A DNA stretch of 64,000 nucleotides, from positions 310,001 to 374,000 of the forward strand of contig NZ_JAMOKG010000003.1 in NCBI RefSeq assembly GCF_023656565.1. Direction: 5' to 3'. This DNA is from Flavobacterium tyrosinilyticum (lineage in GTDB: Bacteria > Bacteroidota > Bacteroidia > Flavobacteriales > Flavobacteriaceae). Made by a program: the position numbers and the translations under genes. Positions 16,003 to 25,635 of the stretch are shown piece after piece. Position 1 is the first letter of the stretch; the number at the start of each line of letters is the position of its first letter. The notes below the pieces were generated by a model. That model was given only the letters and a program-made list of their open reading frames with translations. It was not told where the DNA came from and did no database searches.

Positions 16003-18393
16003 TTAATTATTTGATTTACTGAAGTAATATCTCAACTTGATGTAAAAAGCTCTACTTGGTTTTTGTAAGGAGAAATTATCGTAAAGCTTATTGTCTAAAA
16101 GGTTTTTACATTCTAAAGCAATATTGTATTTTCCGTTTGCCATCGTATAAACGGCATTCAAATCATGACTAAACTGTTGTGGAATTTCCAGTTTGCTGTC
16201 TTTGCTTCCCATACTTGGCCAAGACAAATAGTAAGTGTGCACATAAAGCAAGTTGTAACCAACAGAAAGATTGTTTCCTTTTTTCCAAACATTATTAAAG
16301 AACATTGTCGCATCTGCATTACCAAATAAATAAGGCATATTCGGAATCCTGTCATTATAGAAAGGAGACACATAGTTCTGGTTAGGCTCGTACATTGTTT
16401 TGTTTCTAATGTTTTGATATGTAGCATTGAAACCAGCCGTAAAACGATTCCCGTACGAATATCTTACCTCACCATCAATACCATAATTCGTCACTTTTCC
16501 CTGATTGACATTGGTCGTCATGGTTTGATTATTATTCAATGTCGGACGAATAAAATCTACTGCATTTCTATGCAAAAGATTTACATCAAATGATAAAGCA
16601 TTCTTTTCGCTGAAACTCGTCTGATAACTTGCTCCTAAATTATAGTTGTTGCTAGATTCTGGTTTCAAAGCAAGATTTCCTTCTAAGTTGTCATTGACAT
16701 TACCAAATATTTCCTCTGGACTTGGCAATCTATACGTCTTTTCATAAGAGGCTTTAATCTGCAGATTACGTTTTAAATAATAACTCGTAGCCGCTCCATA
16801 ACCCGTTGTAGAAGTATGGTCTACATATTTCTGATAAGCAATATCTCCTGTAGCTCCTGATGGATTGTAACTTCTAGAATAAGTAGTTTTTAATGAATAA
16901 TCTTTTAAGAATACAGAAGTACTCCACTTATCATTGTAATCTAATTTATACCCCAATCCTAAAACATTTTTCTGCGTTTTTTTAGGCTGTTTATAAACCA
17001 AGGATTCAGGAACCAACTCGTCACTTTCTTTACGATCGAACGTATTAAACGTATTATTGACCATAAAAGAGTGTCTGTCATTAAGCGTATAAGTCGCGTT
17101 GGCTGTTGCTATACCATTGTTGTTATAGAACTTACGAAGCGTTCGGCTTCTTTCTCCTCCTGCTCCTTCATATTGTTTGTAATCGCCAAACCAATTGTAT
17201 CTTCTAAAAACAGTATCAATATTCTGTTCGTAACCAAAATTGTAATTACCTGTTACATTTACATTAAGGCCTTTAGTAAACAAATCTTTTACCTGATATT
17301 TTAAAGTTGGCATTACAATGCTTCCTTTTCTGTAAATCTTTCCAAAAACGCTTACCATTCTTGCACCAGTCTGAATATCTGCTTGATTTTCTCCGCCAGT
17401 AAAACCAATCATTAATTTATCGGCATATTTTTTACCCGTTACCCCAACATTTACAATCACTGTTTCGTTGCGATATTTATCGTGAAAACGCCTCACTCTC
17501 TGGTTTGGGAAATAAGCACCCGTATTTAAATCGGCTACATCTACATTTACCCAATAATTATTATCTGAATAGTTCTGAAAAGCATTAATTTCTGTTGTAA
17601 AACCGCTTTTTGCCGTATAACCCGCGTTTATGCTTGAACGATGCGTATTAAAAGATCCGAATGAATAAGAAGCATCTACAAAAGTTCTTGGCTTACTATT
17701 CGTTACAATATTTATTGCTCCACCCAAAGCATCTCCTCCTAGCCAAATTGGCACAACTCCTTTGTAAACCTCTACACGATCGGCAAGATTGATCGGAATA
17801 TTATTCATCTGAAAAGAAGAACCAAAATTATCCATTGGAACTCCGTCAATAAAAACTTTAATTTGATTTCCTGAGAATCCGTTTATAGAAAGCTCCGATC
17901 TAGAGCCTACTCCACCCGCTTCACGGTTACGAACCCCAGATACACGGTCCAAAGCATGTGATAAATCTAAAGTTGAGTTGTGCAGTTTTTTAGCATCAAT
18001 AGCAGTTACACTATAAGATTGTTTATTTACTTTATCCGTTTGAGATCTTCCCAATACGGTTACACTTTCTAATTCCTGCAATTCGCCTTCCATTTTAATT
18101 AAAACATCCAAATTGCCTGAAACTTCAATCTGTTTTTTCTGAACCGCAAATCCCATTGCGGAGATTTTTAATGTATGTTTTCCTGATGGTACATTTTTTA
18201 AAATATAGTTTCCGTTTTCATCTGAAATAACACTTAATCCTGTTTTTTCGATGATAACTGTTGCAAACGGAATTGTTTCTCCAGAATTTTCAACAACTTT
18301 TCCAGACACTGTGAAACCTTGATTTTGCTGGGAAAATGATAAGAACGTGGTTAGAAAAAATAAACTGGCAAATAAAAATTTTTGAGTTGACAT
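16003..18393 (-). CDS. TonB-dependent outer-membrane receptor, siderophore type
   Basis: A 796-residue receptor with a signal peptide ending near FSQQ. Residues about 27-110 form a CarboxypepD_reg-like domain (FTVSGKVVENSGETIPFATV). The plug domain follows (SALDRVSGVRNREAGGVGSR, then FIDGVPMD and VEVYKGVVPIWLGGDALGGAINI), and a 22-strand barrel ends with aromatic IKLRYYF. It is not a SusC: it lacks the long SusC length and no SusD gene follows. The downstream DUF4374 and PepSY genes and the divergent AraC regulator suggest iron-siderophore uptake. Substrate cannot be read from sequence. Confidence 0.9.
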   Translation of the reverse strand: MSTQKFLFASLFFLTTFLSFSQQNQGFTVSGKVVENSGETIPFATVIIEKTGLSVISDENGNYILKNVPSGKHTLKISAMGFAVQKKQIEVSGNLDVLIKMEGELQELESVTVLGRSQTDKVNKQSYSVTAIDAKKLHNSTLDLSHALDRVSGVRNREAGGVGSRSELSINGFSGNQIKVFIDGVPMDNFGSSFQMNNIPINLADRVEVYKGVVPIWLGGDALGGAINIVTNSKPRTFVDASYSFGSFNTHRSSINAGYTAKSGFTTEINAFQNYSDNNYWVNVDVADLNTGAYFPNQRVRRFHDKYRNETVIVNVGVTGKKYADKLMIGFTGGENQADIQTGARMVSVFGKIYRKGSIVMPTLKYQVKDLFTKGLNVNVTGNYNFGYEQNIDTVFRRYNWFGDYKQYEGAGGERSRTLRKFYNNNGIATANATYTLNDRHSFMVNNTFNTFDRKESDELVPESLVYKQPKKTQKNVLGLGYKLDYNDKWSTSVFLKDYSLKTTYSRSYNPSGATGDIAYQKYVDHTSTTGYGAATSYYLKRNLQIKASYEKTYRLPSPEEIFGNVNDNLEGNLALKPESSNNYNLGASYQTSFSEKNALSFDVNLLHRNAVDFIRPTLNNNQTMTTNVNQGKVTNYGIDGEVRYSYGNRFTAGFNATYQNIRNKTMYEPNQNYVSPFYNDRIPNMPYLFGNADATMFFNNVWKKGNNLSVGYNLLYVHTYYLSWPSMGSKDSKLEIPQQFSHDLNAVYTMANGKYNIALECKNLLDNKLYDNFSLQKPSRAFYIKLRYYFSKSNN

Positions 18394-18428
18394 ATCTTTA
18401 ATTAGACTAATTATAAATAACTTTGCTG

Positions 18429-18436
18429 CAAAAGTA
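18429..18436 (-). promoter_or_regulatory. Promoter -7 box of the TonB receptor operon
   Basis: On the minus strand TACTTTTG matches TANNTTTG exactly, 36 bases before the receptor start codon. Confidence 0.55.
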
Positions 18437-18463
18437 CCATCAACGTCTCCAAAAAAGATAGGG

Positions 18464-18497
18464 AAAAACGGATTATTATTTTGTAAAAACGGATTAT
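18464..18497. promoter_or_regulatory. Direct-repeat operator between the TonB receptor and AraC genes
   Basis: The 13-mer AAAAACGGATTAT occurs twice, at 18464-18476 and 18485-18497, exactly 21 bases apart, which is two helical turns. It lies directly upstream of the receptor promoter and touches the araC start. This is the geometry expected for an AraC-family activator; binding by the adjacent regulator is inferred. Confidence 0.6.
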
Positions 18498-18500
18498 ATT

Positions 18501-19532
18501 TTGAAAATCAAAGCCACTCTTCTAACTTCTCAAACGCCCATCATTAAAATTCAAATTGGAGATAAATATTATCCGAAAAGTATTTTAACCGAAGAAAATG
18601 TTCATATTGAAAATGACCATTCGGAAAAAATAATTAGTCGCCATTTCATAACCGACGGATTAGTTCTATTGGATACGCAATTGTATTTCTCCAATTCTAA
18701 AACTATTCTTTTTGAAATTGACGAAGAATCAATTGTTATGAATTTTATTTATAGCAGTAACATAGAAACCCATATTGATCAATTGGAAAGCGAAAAGTAT
18801 TCTAAAGAAAATACGCACAATATATTTTACACTGATAATTTTAAAGGATCATTTAAAATTCCGGCTCACAAAAATGTAAACTTTCTTTCCATTATTCTTT
18901 CCAAAGATTTTTATTACAACATCATCAACGAAGATTGGCAGCTGCATGAAAAATTTTCAAAAAAAATCCTTCAGAAACAATCCGGCTATTTAACCTCAAA
19001 ATATCTTCCATTTACGCCAGCAATTCAGTGGGTGACTTCTGAAATAAAAAATTGTACTCGAGAAGGTCTTTTAAAAAGAATTTATATCGAAAGTAAAATT
19101 AAAGAACTTTTTATTCATCAGCTTGAAACGCTAATTATCAAACCTTTGCAAATAGATAAAATCAACCAAGAAGATTATGATAAACTTTTAGAAGCCAAAA
19201 AAATATTAGAAAATGATTATAAAAACACGCCCACTCTACCCGAACTTTCGAGACTTATTTCATTAAACGAATTCAAATTAAAAAAGGGTTTTAAAGCTTG
19301 TTTTGGAACCACTGTAAAAAGCTATATCATTAAACTTAGGATGGAGCATGCCAAAGAATTATTTCAAGGCAAAACAGCTACAGTGAGCGAAGCAGCATAT
19401 AAATGCGGTTATAAAGACGTTTCTCATTTCTCGGCGGCTTTTAAAAGCTATTATGGATTTTCTCCTCAGAAATTTAAAATCAACACCGATATCATTCAGT
19501 TTTGGTTTCTCGCCTTTTCATTTATATGCTAA
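18501..19532 (+). CDS. AraC-family regulator of the siderophore receptor
   Basis: A 343-residue protein with an unconserved N-terminal sensor part (about 1-235). The C-terminal AraC double helix-turn-helix follows: PTLPELSRLISLNEFKLKKG is the first, and VSEAAYKCGYKDVSHFSAAF then YYGFSPQKF the second. The arrangement resembles PchR-type activators of siderophore genes. It diverges from the receptor gene with a 21-bp-spaced direct repeat between. The frame opens at TTG (TTGAAAATC). No in-frame ATG lies before the conserved part close by, so TTG is the likely start. Confidence 0.85.
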   Translation: MKIKATLLTSQTPIIKIQIGDKYYPKSILTEENVHIENDHSEKIISRHFITDGLVLLDTQLYFSNSKTILFEIDEESIVMNFIYSSNIETHIDQLESEKYSKENTHNIFYTDNFKGSFKIPAHKNVNFLSIILSKDFYYNIINEDWQLHEKFSKKILQKQSGYLTSKYLPFTPAIQWVTSEIKNCTREGLLKRIYIESKIKELFIHQLETLIIKPLQIDKINQEDYDKLLEAKKILENDYKNTPTLPELSRLISLNEFKLKKGFKACFGTTVKSYIIKLRMEHAKELFQGKTATVSEAAYKCGYKDVSHFSAAFKSYYGFSPQKFKINTDIIQFWFLAFSFIC

Positions 19533-20060
19533 AAAAAAAAGGGTTTTAAAATTCAGTCCGTCGACTTCCTCTTAAAACCCTTAATAAGACATTAATGTAT
19601 AATCTAAACTTTTATACAAGTACCCACGATCAAATGAATATGTCAAAATTTAATTCAAAAAAAATGTTTCTCCAAAAAACATGAATTAGTTAAAATCTAA
19701 AAAATGATATTCTAAAAAAGGTAAAAACAGCATTTGTTTTTAAATTTCAACATGCCAAAAGTAAAGCCCTAAAAAGAGAATACCTTACGGTTTTCCTCAT
19801 TGAATCAAAAAATTAACAACATTATTTACAATTAAAAACCTTAAGTTATTGTACTGCAAAATATTGTCAAAATATACTTTAACGAAATTTTAGCATAATA
19901 AAATATCGAATTCATACATAAAACCTGAAAAAAGAGCCGAAAAAAAATATTTCTTGTCCTAGATTAAGTCTCTTTTTCCCAAACCCTCCTACATTTGTAT
20001 ATAATTCATTAATTAGATAAATAGAATCTCAGAACTTTAGCATATTAGAACCTCAAAAAA
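19533..20060. other. Intergenic region of 528 bases
   Basis: A hairpin at 19539-19582 (arms AAGGGTTTTAA and TTAAAACCCTT) stands just after the AraC gene. The A-run on its left means it would terminate better on the minus strand. A TACATTTG box at 19990-19997 (TANNTTTG match) is a likely promoter of the gene at 20061. No gene is seen in the rest. Confidence 0.5.
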
Positions 20061-20375
20061 ATGAAACAACTGCAATTTTTATTACTCGGAAAAAACGAAG
20101 CTATTTTAGCTATTTTACTTCGTCTCGTTAATGCAGATGAAAACTGGAATGCCGTAGCTTTTAATAATGAAAAAGAAGCGCAAGAATACTTTCAAAAAAA
20201 CACCATTGATATTGTTCTTTTGAGTTCTGCAATTGAAGATCATGTAGAAAAAGAATTTACTTCTTTCTGCCTAAAAAATCAGCCTAATGTTGAAGTAATT
20301 GAGCATTTTGGAGGCGGAAGCGGTTTATTGAAATCTGAAATTCTACATCGATTACATCTAAAAGGAAAGATTTAG
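20061..20375 (+). CDS. Small pseudo-receiver domain protein
   Basis: A 104-residue protein that looks like a response-regulator receiver fold. It starts LQFLLLGKNEAILAILLRLV, has the DIVLLSSAI strand where a receiver keeps its phosphoacceptor, and ends near residue 100. The phosphoacceptor Asp is replaced by Ser (LLSSA) and the acidic pair after strand 1 is absent (GKNE). So it probably cannot be phosphorylated and may be a binding module. There is no output domain. A TANNTTTG promoter sits about 60 bases upstream and the gene stands alone. Assignment rests on fold-like pattern only. Confidence 0.6.
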   Translation: MKQLQFLLLGKNEAILAILLRLVNADENWNAVAFNNEKEAQEYFQKNTIDIVLLSSAIEDHVEKEFTSFCLKNQPNVEVIEHFGGGSGLLKSEILHRLHLKGKI

Positions 20376-20437
20376 TTACTTATTTTTTTCTTTTAAACAT
20401 AATAAAGATCCACTTGTCGATTATAAGAAATTTATGC

Positions 20438-20445
20438 TATTTTTG
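20438..20445 (+). promoter_or_regulatory. Promoter -7 box of the S15-type hydrolase gene
   Basis: TATTTTTG matches TANNTTTG, 45 bases before the start codon; a TTG at 20414-20416 is a poor -33 candidate. Confidence 0.4.
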
Positions 20446-20490
20446 AGAACACAAATTTAAACCAATACCTCAAAAAGTAAGTTTCTTAAG

Positions 20491-22752
20491 ATGAAAAAAA
20501 GCATCATTCTTTTATTAATTTGTTTTTCCTTTCAAATAGGAACTTCACAAAAAATCTATTTCGAAAAAAGCAATTACAAAGACAGTATAACTCTTAGCAA
20601 AAGCATACCTCTTCTTGCCAAAAAAGTACTTCCACTTTATAAAAATCCAAGCAAGGCTTCCTATTTAGACAATTATGCCAGAATACAATCTGTTGCAGGA
20701 GATTTTAAAGGAATGCACGAGACTTTTGTGACCTATTCGCAAGAAATTTTAGGCGATAGTATTGCCAATAGACCTTTAGGGTTTATTTACAAAATTTATG
20801 GAAAAACAGCATCAAAAGAACCTAAAACAAAAGCTGATTTTGAAAAAGTTTTTACAACTGAGTTTTACAAATTATACAACACATTAAATACAGATGGAAA
20901 AAGCTGGGCAGAAGGATATTATGAATTAAAATTATCCGACATTAAAAAAGATTTTGAAACACAGCTTAAAGCGGTTCAAGATAATGACAGCATAAGTGTA
21001 GAAAATGCAGCGCAATTGTGCCGACAATATTCTCGCTATTTGATTTTAAGCAAAACACTTTCTATTGCTCATAAAATAATTGCAAAAATCGAAGCCGATA
21101 CTTATATAATGGAACGCGATATCATTATTACATTGCCCAACGGAAGTACTATTTCTGCCACTATGGTCAGACTTAAAAATGTATCCGAACCACAGCCTGT
21201 TGTAATGAAATATAATATCTACGCAGGAAATGAAGTAAGCGACTGCAAAGAAATTGCGAATATGGGCTATGTAGGTTTTGTTGCCAATACTCGAGGCAAA
21301 CGTTTAAGCAATGATCCAATAGAACCTTACGAACACGATGGCGATGATGCGTATCATATTTTGGACTGGGTTAGCAAACAGCCGTGGTGCAATGGTAAAA
21401 TCGGATTATACGGTGGCAGTTATTTAGGTTTTAGCCAATGGAGTGCGGTAAAAAAAGTACATCCTGCTTTAAAGACAATTGTCCCTTTGGTTTCGGTAGG
21501 AGCTGGAATTGATTTTCCGATGCAAAATGGTATTTTTATGAGTTATGCCTTAAAATGGATTCATCTGGTTACCAATACCAAATTAACAGATCTCAATAGC
21601 TTTTTGAACAGCAAAAAATGGGACGAAGTTTTTACGCAATATTATAAAACCGGAGCGAGTTTCCGTTCCTTAGACAAAATTGAAGGCAATCCTTCTCCTT
21701 TATTTCAAAGATGGCTAGAACATCCTGCTTATGATAGCTACTGGCAGAATATGACGCCTCAAAAAGAAGCTTTTGCTAATATTAATATTCCGATTTTAAG
21801 CACAACTGGTTATTACGATGACGATCAGCTTGGGGCGATGTACTACTACAATCAGTACCAAAAATATAATAAAAGCGATAATTATTATCTTATAATCGGG
21901 CCGTATGATCATGGCGGTTCGCAAGGAACTCCTCGAAAAGAATTAGGAGGATACACCATCGATGAGGCGGCAAATATTCCAATTAATGCCATTATTTTTC
22001 AATGGTTTGATTATATTTTGAAAGGTGCAAAACGTCCTGAAATTTTGAAGGATAAAGTAAACTTTGAAATTATGGGCAAAAATGAATGGAAAAGTGTTTC
22101 TTCGTTAGACAAAATGCACAATGAAAACCTAACCTTTTATTTAAGCGGTAGCAATTCGAAATACTCCTTACAAAAAACAGCTCCTAAAAAAGCCGTTTCT
22201 ATTAACCAAACGGTTGATTTTACAGATCGATCTGAAATTAATATCTATAATGATGACTACGTAAATGGGTTTCCTAAAGTTATAGATTCGATTTTTAAAC
22301 CAGAAAAACATCTGTTGGTTTTTGAAAGTGATCCTCTTGAAAATGCAACTATAATTAGCGGTTCCTTAAAAACATCGTTAAAAATAAGCACCAACAAAAA
22401 AGATATTGATGTAGAAATACAGCTTTACGAAAAAACAGCCAAAGGTCAATATTTTGCTTTAACCAATAATTTGCAAAGAGCAAGTTTTGCAAAAGATAGA
22501 ACCAAAAGACAATTATTGACTCCTAATAAAATAGAAACAATTGACATTGAACAAACTTTTATAATTTCTAAAGAATTAGAAAAAGGAAGTTCGATTGTAA
22601 TCGTATTAGGAGCTAACAAAAATCCAAACTGGGAAGTTAATTACGGTACCGGTAAAAATGTGAGCGACGAAACCATTGCTGATGCTAAAGAACCTTTACA
22701 AATAAAATGGTATTCTGACAGCAAAATCATAATTCCGATTTTAAAATTGTAA
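20491..22752 (+). CDS. Secreted CocE/NonD family (peptidase S15-like) hydrolase
   Basis: A 753-residue protein with a signal peptide (MKKSIILLLICFSFQIGTSQ). An N-terminal helical region of about 200 residues precedes the S15 hydrolase domain. The nucleophile is Ser310 in YGGSYLGFSQW, the acid lies in YYDDDQLG (about 443-445) and the His is His474 in GPYDHGG. A C-terminal beta-rich XPD/CocE-type domain runs from about 570 to the end. Such enzymes are X-Pro dipeptidyl peptidases, cocaine-esterase-like or glutaryl-acylase-like; the substrate cannot be told apart here. It likely acts in the periplasm. It is followed by the 2H phosphoesterase gene after 15 bases. Confidence 0.85.
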   Translation: MKKSIILLLICFSFQIGTSQKIYFEKSNYKDSITLSKSIPLLAKKVLPLYKNPSKASYLDNYARIQSVAGDFKGMHETFVTYSQEILGDSIANRPLGFIYKIYGKTASKEPKTKADFEKVFTTEFYKLYNTLNTDGKSWAEGYYELKLSDIKKDFETQLKAVQDNDSISVENAAQLCRQYSRYLILSKTLSIAHKIIAKIEADTYIMERDIIITLPNGSTISATMVRLKNVSEPQPVVMKYNIYAGNEVSDCKEIANMGYVGFVANTRGKRLSNDPIEPYEHDGDDAYHILDWVSKQPWCNGKIGLYGGSYLGFSQWSAVKKVHPALKTIVPLVSVGAGIDFPMQNGIFMSYALKWIHLVTNTKLTDLNSFLNSKKWDEVFTQYYKTGASFRSLDKIEGNPSPLFQRWLEHPAYDSYWQNMTPQKEAFANINIPILSTTGYYDDDQLGAMYYYNQYQKYNKSDNYYLIIGPYDHGGSQGTPRKELGGYTIDEAANIPINAIIFQWFDYILKGAKRPEILKDKVNFEIMGKNEWKSVSSLDKMHNENLTFYLSGSNSKYSLQKTAPKKAVSINQTVDFTDRSEINIYNDDYVNGFPKVIDSIFKPEKHLLVFESDPLENATIISGSLKTSLKISTNKKDIDVEIQLYEKTAKGQYFALTNNLQRASFAKDRTKRQLLTPNKIETIDIEQTFIISKELEKGSSIVIVLGANKNPNWEVNYGTGKNVSDETIADAKEPLQIKWYSDSKIIIPILKL

Positions 22753-22767
22753 AAATATTTTTCAGTT

Positions 22768-23328
22768 ATGGAAAAAACATATTCGGTTGTATTTTATTCT
22801 AAAGGATTAGTAGAGCCAGTTAAAAAATTGAAAGATTTTTTGAAAAGCAAAATCGATTGGTACAACAGCTGCAATTCTGAAGCGCATATTACGATTTGTG
22901 AGTTTACAATTGAAGAGTCTCAATTTGATTCAATCAGACAAAAGCTTTCTAAAGTTTCGGATACTTTTTCGCCTTTTGAAGTGTCTTTAAATCACTTTGA
23001 TTCTTTTCCGAATGCTGGCGCTTTTTTTATTGGTGTAAATGAAGATTCAGAAAAAAATCTTGTTCCAATTATGAAAAAGATTCATGAAACTTTGAAGTTT
23101 TTAAAACTCAAAAAAAGCGACAATCCGCATCTATCATTAGGACGCCGATTAACTCCCGAAAATCTGAAAATTGCTTCTGAGCTTTTTACCACAATTGATC
23201 TTCAATTTGAATGCAATGAAATTATTTTAAGGGAATTTGATCCCAAAGTAAAACAGTTTTTTGTGATTGATGCTTTTCCTTTTGGAAGTAATCCAGCACC
23301 TGAGTTTGTGCAGGGGAGTCTTTTTTAA
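22768..23328 (+). CDS. 2H phosphoesterase (2'-5' RNA ligase-like) family protein
   Basis: A 186-residue protein with the two signature motifs of the 2H superfamily, His40-x-Thr42 in EAHITICEF and His121-x-Ser123 in PHLSLGRR, about 80 residues apart as expected. Members act on 2',3'-cyclic phosphates or 2'-5' RNA bonds. Which activity applies here is unknown. The gene follows the S15-type hydrolase by 15 bases and may share its transcript. A family B hairpin repeat begins at its stop codon. Confidence 0.82.
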   Translation: MEKTYSVVFYSKGLVEPVKKLKDFLKSKIDWYNSCNSEAHITICEFTIEESQFDSIRQKLSKVSDTFSPFEVSLNHFDSFPNAGAFFIGVNEDSEKNLVPIMKKIHETLKFLKLKKSDNPHLSLGRRLTPENLKIASELFTTIDLQFECNEIILREFDPKVKQFFVIDAFPFGSNPAPEFVQGSLF

Positions 23329-23414
23329 CCGCAAAGGCGCTAAGATTTACGCAATGCCCGCCAGGTTTAAATTCTTTGCGAACCTTGCGAAAAAACTTTG
23401 CTCCTTTGCGGTTA
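23327..23414. repeat. Family B hairpin repeat (CGCAAAG type), copy 1
   Basis: The element runs from AACCGCAAAGGCGCTAAG to CTCCTTTGCGGTT and folds back on itself. It shares the words ACCGCAAAG, CTTTGCGAACCTTGCG and CTTTGCGGTT with copies at 24490, 26630 and 55334. It overlaps the stop codon of the preceding gene. Confidence 0.8.
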
Positions 23415-23510
23415 AATAAGCGCAAAGCAAAACAACCTGAAACTTGAAACCTGAAACTAAAAAACAAATCACTCATTTTTTCGTATATTTGAATTTTGCA
23501 ATTCACAAAT

Positions 23511-24434
23511 ATGAAATCCCTAGATTCCTTTTACCAAGATATTACCGAAGGCTCAACTGTTGATCCTACTTCATTATTGCCAAATGACATTCAGAAAGAA
23601 ATCGGGCATTTTAATGTTTTCGATATCAAAGAACTTTTGGAACGTATGAAAGGAAAACCTGGAATGCCTTATGACCGCAGAGCGTATTACAAAATAAGTT
23701 TAATTAGAGGCCACAATAAAGCGGAATACGCAGACAAAGTAATCGAAATCGAAAAACAGGGATTGCTATTTGCAACACCAAAAATTCCTTACAATTATTT
23801 GCCGCAAGACACCAATCAAGGCGGACAGTTTTGTGTTTTTACGAGTGAATTTTTATCTAAAAACAAAAGCGGAATTGATTTGGACGAACTCCCAATTTTC
23901 GCTTCAGACGGATATCCCATTTTTCAGCTTTCTGACGAAGAAGTTGAAGAAGTTGCTTTGATTTTCAACAAAATACAAAAAGAAATCAACTCGGATTATA
24001 TTTATAAGTATGATTTAATTCGAAATTATGTGGCGGAGTTAATTCACTTCGGACAAAAATTACAACCGATTACAGCTTTATATTCTAAGCACAATTCGGC
24101 AGCAAGAGTTTCTTCTTTATTTGCTGAATTGTTAGAAAGACAATTTCCTATTGAATCTCCAAATCAGCGATTAGAATTGAGAACAGCGAAAGATTTTGCC
24201 GAAAGATTATCTGTTCATGTGAATCATTTAAATAAGGTTCTAAAGGAAAACACCGGAAAAACCACAACCGAATTAATCAGCAACCGACTGACAAATGAAG
24301 CCAAAATACTTTTAAAACAAACCGATTGGAACATCTCTGAAATCGCTTATTCGCTTGGTTTTGAAGAATTAGCGCACTTTTCTAACTTCTTTAAAAAGCA
24401 AACTTCATTTACGCCGATTGCTTTTAGAGCTTAA
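23511..24434 (+). CDS. AraC-family transcriptional regulator
   Basis: About 307 residues from the ATG at 23511 (MKSLDSFYQDI); a TTG five codons earlier is also open but less likely. The N-terminal part is a sensor of unknown ligand (RAYYKISLIRGHNKAEYAD, cupin-like). The C-terminal HTH pair is clear: DFAERLSVHVNHLNKVLKE and DWNISEIAYSLGFEELAHFS then FFKKQTSFTP. The SDR gene downstream (24751), in the same direction with a repeat between, is a likely target, as such AraC/SDR pairs are common in flavobacteria. Confidence 0.85.
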   Translation: MKSLDSFYQDITEGSTVDPTSLLPNDIQKEIGHFNVFDIKELLERMKGKPGMPYDRRAYYKISLIRGHNKAEYADKVIEIEKQGLLFATPKIPYNYLPQDTNQGGQFCVFTSEFLSKNKSGIDLDELPIFASDGYPIFQLSDEEVEEVALIFNKIQKEINSDYIYKYDLIRNYVAELIHFGQKLQPITALYSKHNSAARVSSLFAELLERQFPIESPNQRLELRTAKDFAERLSVHVNHLNKVLKENTGKTTTELISNRLTNEAKILLKQTDWNISEIAYSLGFEELAHFSNFFKKQTSFTPIAFRA

Positions 24435-24489
24435 ATTTTGTTTCAGGTTTCAGGTTTCAGGTTTCAAGTTGATATTCTTTGTGAGTTTT

Positions 24490-24606
24490 AACCGCAAAGA
24501 GCGCAAGGTTTTTTCTAAGCTTTATGTTATATAAACATAATGTTCGCAAAGCTTTACGTAAAAAACTTTGCGAACCTTGCGTAATCCTTAGCGTTCTTTG
24601 CGGTTA
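24490..24606. repeat. Family B hairpin repeat, copy 2
   Basis: It starts AACCGCAAAGAGCGCAAGG and ends TTCTTTGCGGTT, the inverse of its start, with an inner TATATAAACATAA segment. It is preceded by a tandem of the heptamer TTTCAGG at about 24441-24470. Confidence 0.8.
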
Positions 24607-24750
24607 AACCTGAAGCTTGGAATTTGGAACTTCTAAAAATTGGAATTTATCACTCGTGATTTGAATTTCGCAAACATCCATTTGATATTTACAACTCCCC
24701 AACTCTACTTCGCTCCTACCTTTGTCTCATCAAATTAAAAGAACGAAAAG

Positions 24751-25473
24751 ATGAATGTATCAGACAACAAAATCTTAATAACTGGCGGTGCAAGCGGTAT
24801 CGGACTTGGACTTGCCGAACGATTTATTCAGGAAAACAATACCGTGATTATTTGCGGAAGAAGAGAATCTGTTTTAAACGACGTAAAAGCAAAATTCCCT
24901 TCCATCATAACAAAGGTTTGCGACTTATCTGTAGAACAGGAACGAATCGCACTTTACGAATGGATTGCAACAAATCATCCTGATTTAAACGTTTTAATCA
25001 ATAATGCGGGAATTCAAAAATGGGTTTCGGTTACTGATGCTGATTTTTACGAAAGCATGAAAGCTGAAATCAGCACCAATATTGAAGCGCCTTTACATTT
25101 AACATCCTTATTTATTGAGTTGCCGTCGCTAAAAACAGTGATGAATGTAACTTCTGGATTAGCTTTTTCTCCTTTTGCAAAAGTTCCGGTTTATTCGGCT
25201 ACAAAAGCATTTTTTAGATCTTTTACTCTTTCGCTTCGTCATTTATTAAAAGAAAAAAATATTGAAGTAGTCGAAATTATTCCACCAGCATTAAATACCG
25301 ATTTAGGCGGAATTGGTCTTCACGATGCACATCCAAGCGTAAGCAGTTTTATCGAATCTATTTTCGAGCAACTAAAACAAGGCAAACAAGAACTGACTTT
25401 CGGCACAAGCGAAACCAGATTAAACGCAAGCGCAGAAGAGTTACGAAATCATTTTAATCTGATGCATCCATAG
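24751..25473 (+). CDS. Short-chain dehydrogenase/reductase (DltE-like)
   Basis: A 240-residue SDR with TGGASGIGLGLAERF at the N-terminus (TGxxxGIG), NNAG in VLINNAGIQKW, and the YSATKAFF active-site Tyr/Lys. The NLDL-type segment and the short C-terminus with GGIGLHDAHP resemble DltE/YbbO-like SDRs. Substrate is unknown. It follows an AraC regulator and precedes a second SDR gene, suggesting a small redox set. Confidence 0.85.
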   Translation: MNVSDNKILITGGASGIGLGLAERFIQENNTVIICGRRESVLNDVKAKFPSIITKVCDLSVEQERIALYEWIATNHPDLNVLINNAGIQKWVSVTDADFYESMKAEISTNIEAPLHLTSLFIELPSLKTVMNVTSGLAFSPFAKVPVYSATKAFFRSFTLSLRHLLKEKNIEVVEIIPPALNTDLGGIGLHDAHPSVSSFIESIFEQLKQGKQELTFGTSETRLNASAEELRNHFNLMHP

Positions 25474-25480
25474 TTTAAAT

Positions 25481-25618
25481 TTAAACACATAGAAACATAG
25501 ATTTTTGGAGTGAATAAAGGCGTTTCGCTTTTAATAAAACACATAGCTATGTGTTAGAAACTAGTTTCTTTTTGTAATCTTTTAAAGAGAAATAAAATCT
25601 ATGTTTCTATGTGTTTAA
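25481..25618. repeat. Family C hairpin repeat (ACACATAG type), copy 1
   Basis: The outer arms AAACACATAGAAACATAGAT and TCTATGTTTCTATGTGTTT are inverted complements about 95 bases apart. The interior holds GGCGTTTCGC, ACACATAGCTATGTG and AACTAGTTTC. The interior is in the opposite orientation to copies at 34336 and 63285. Confidence 0.85.
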
Positions 25619-25635
25619 AAAATATTCGAGCTGTA

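Noticed and set aside
16003..18393. SusC-type starch or pectin receptor, given the pectin genes nearby
   Set aside because: It lacks SusC length and a SusD partner, and its neighbours are PepSY and DUF4374 genes of siderophore loci.
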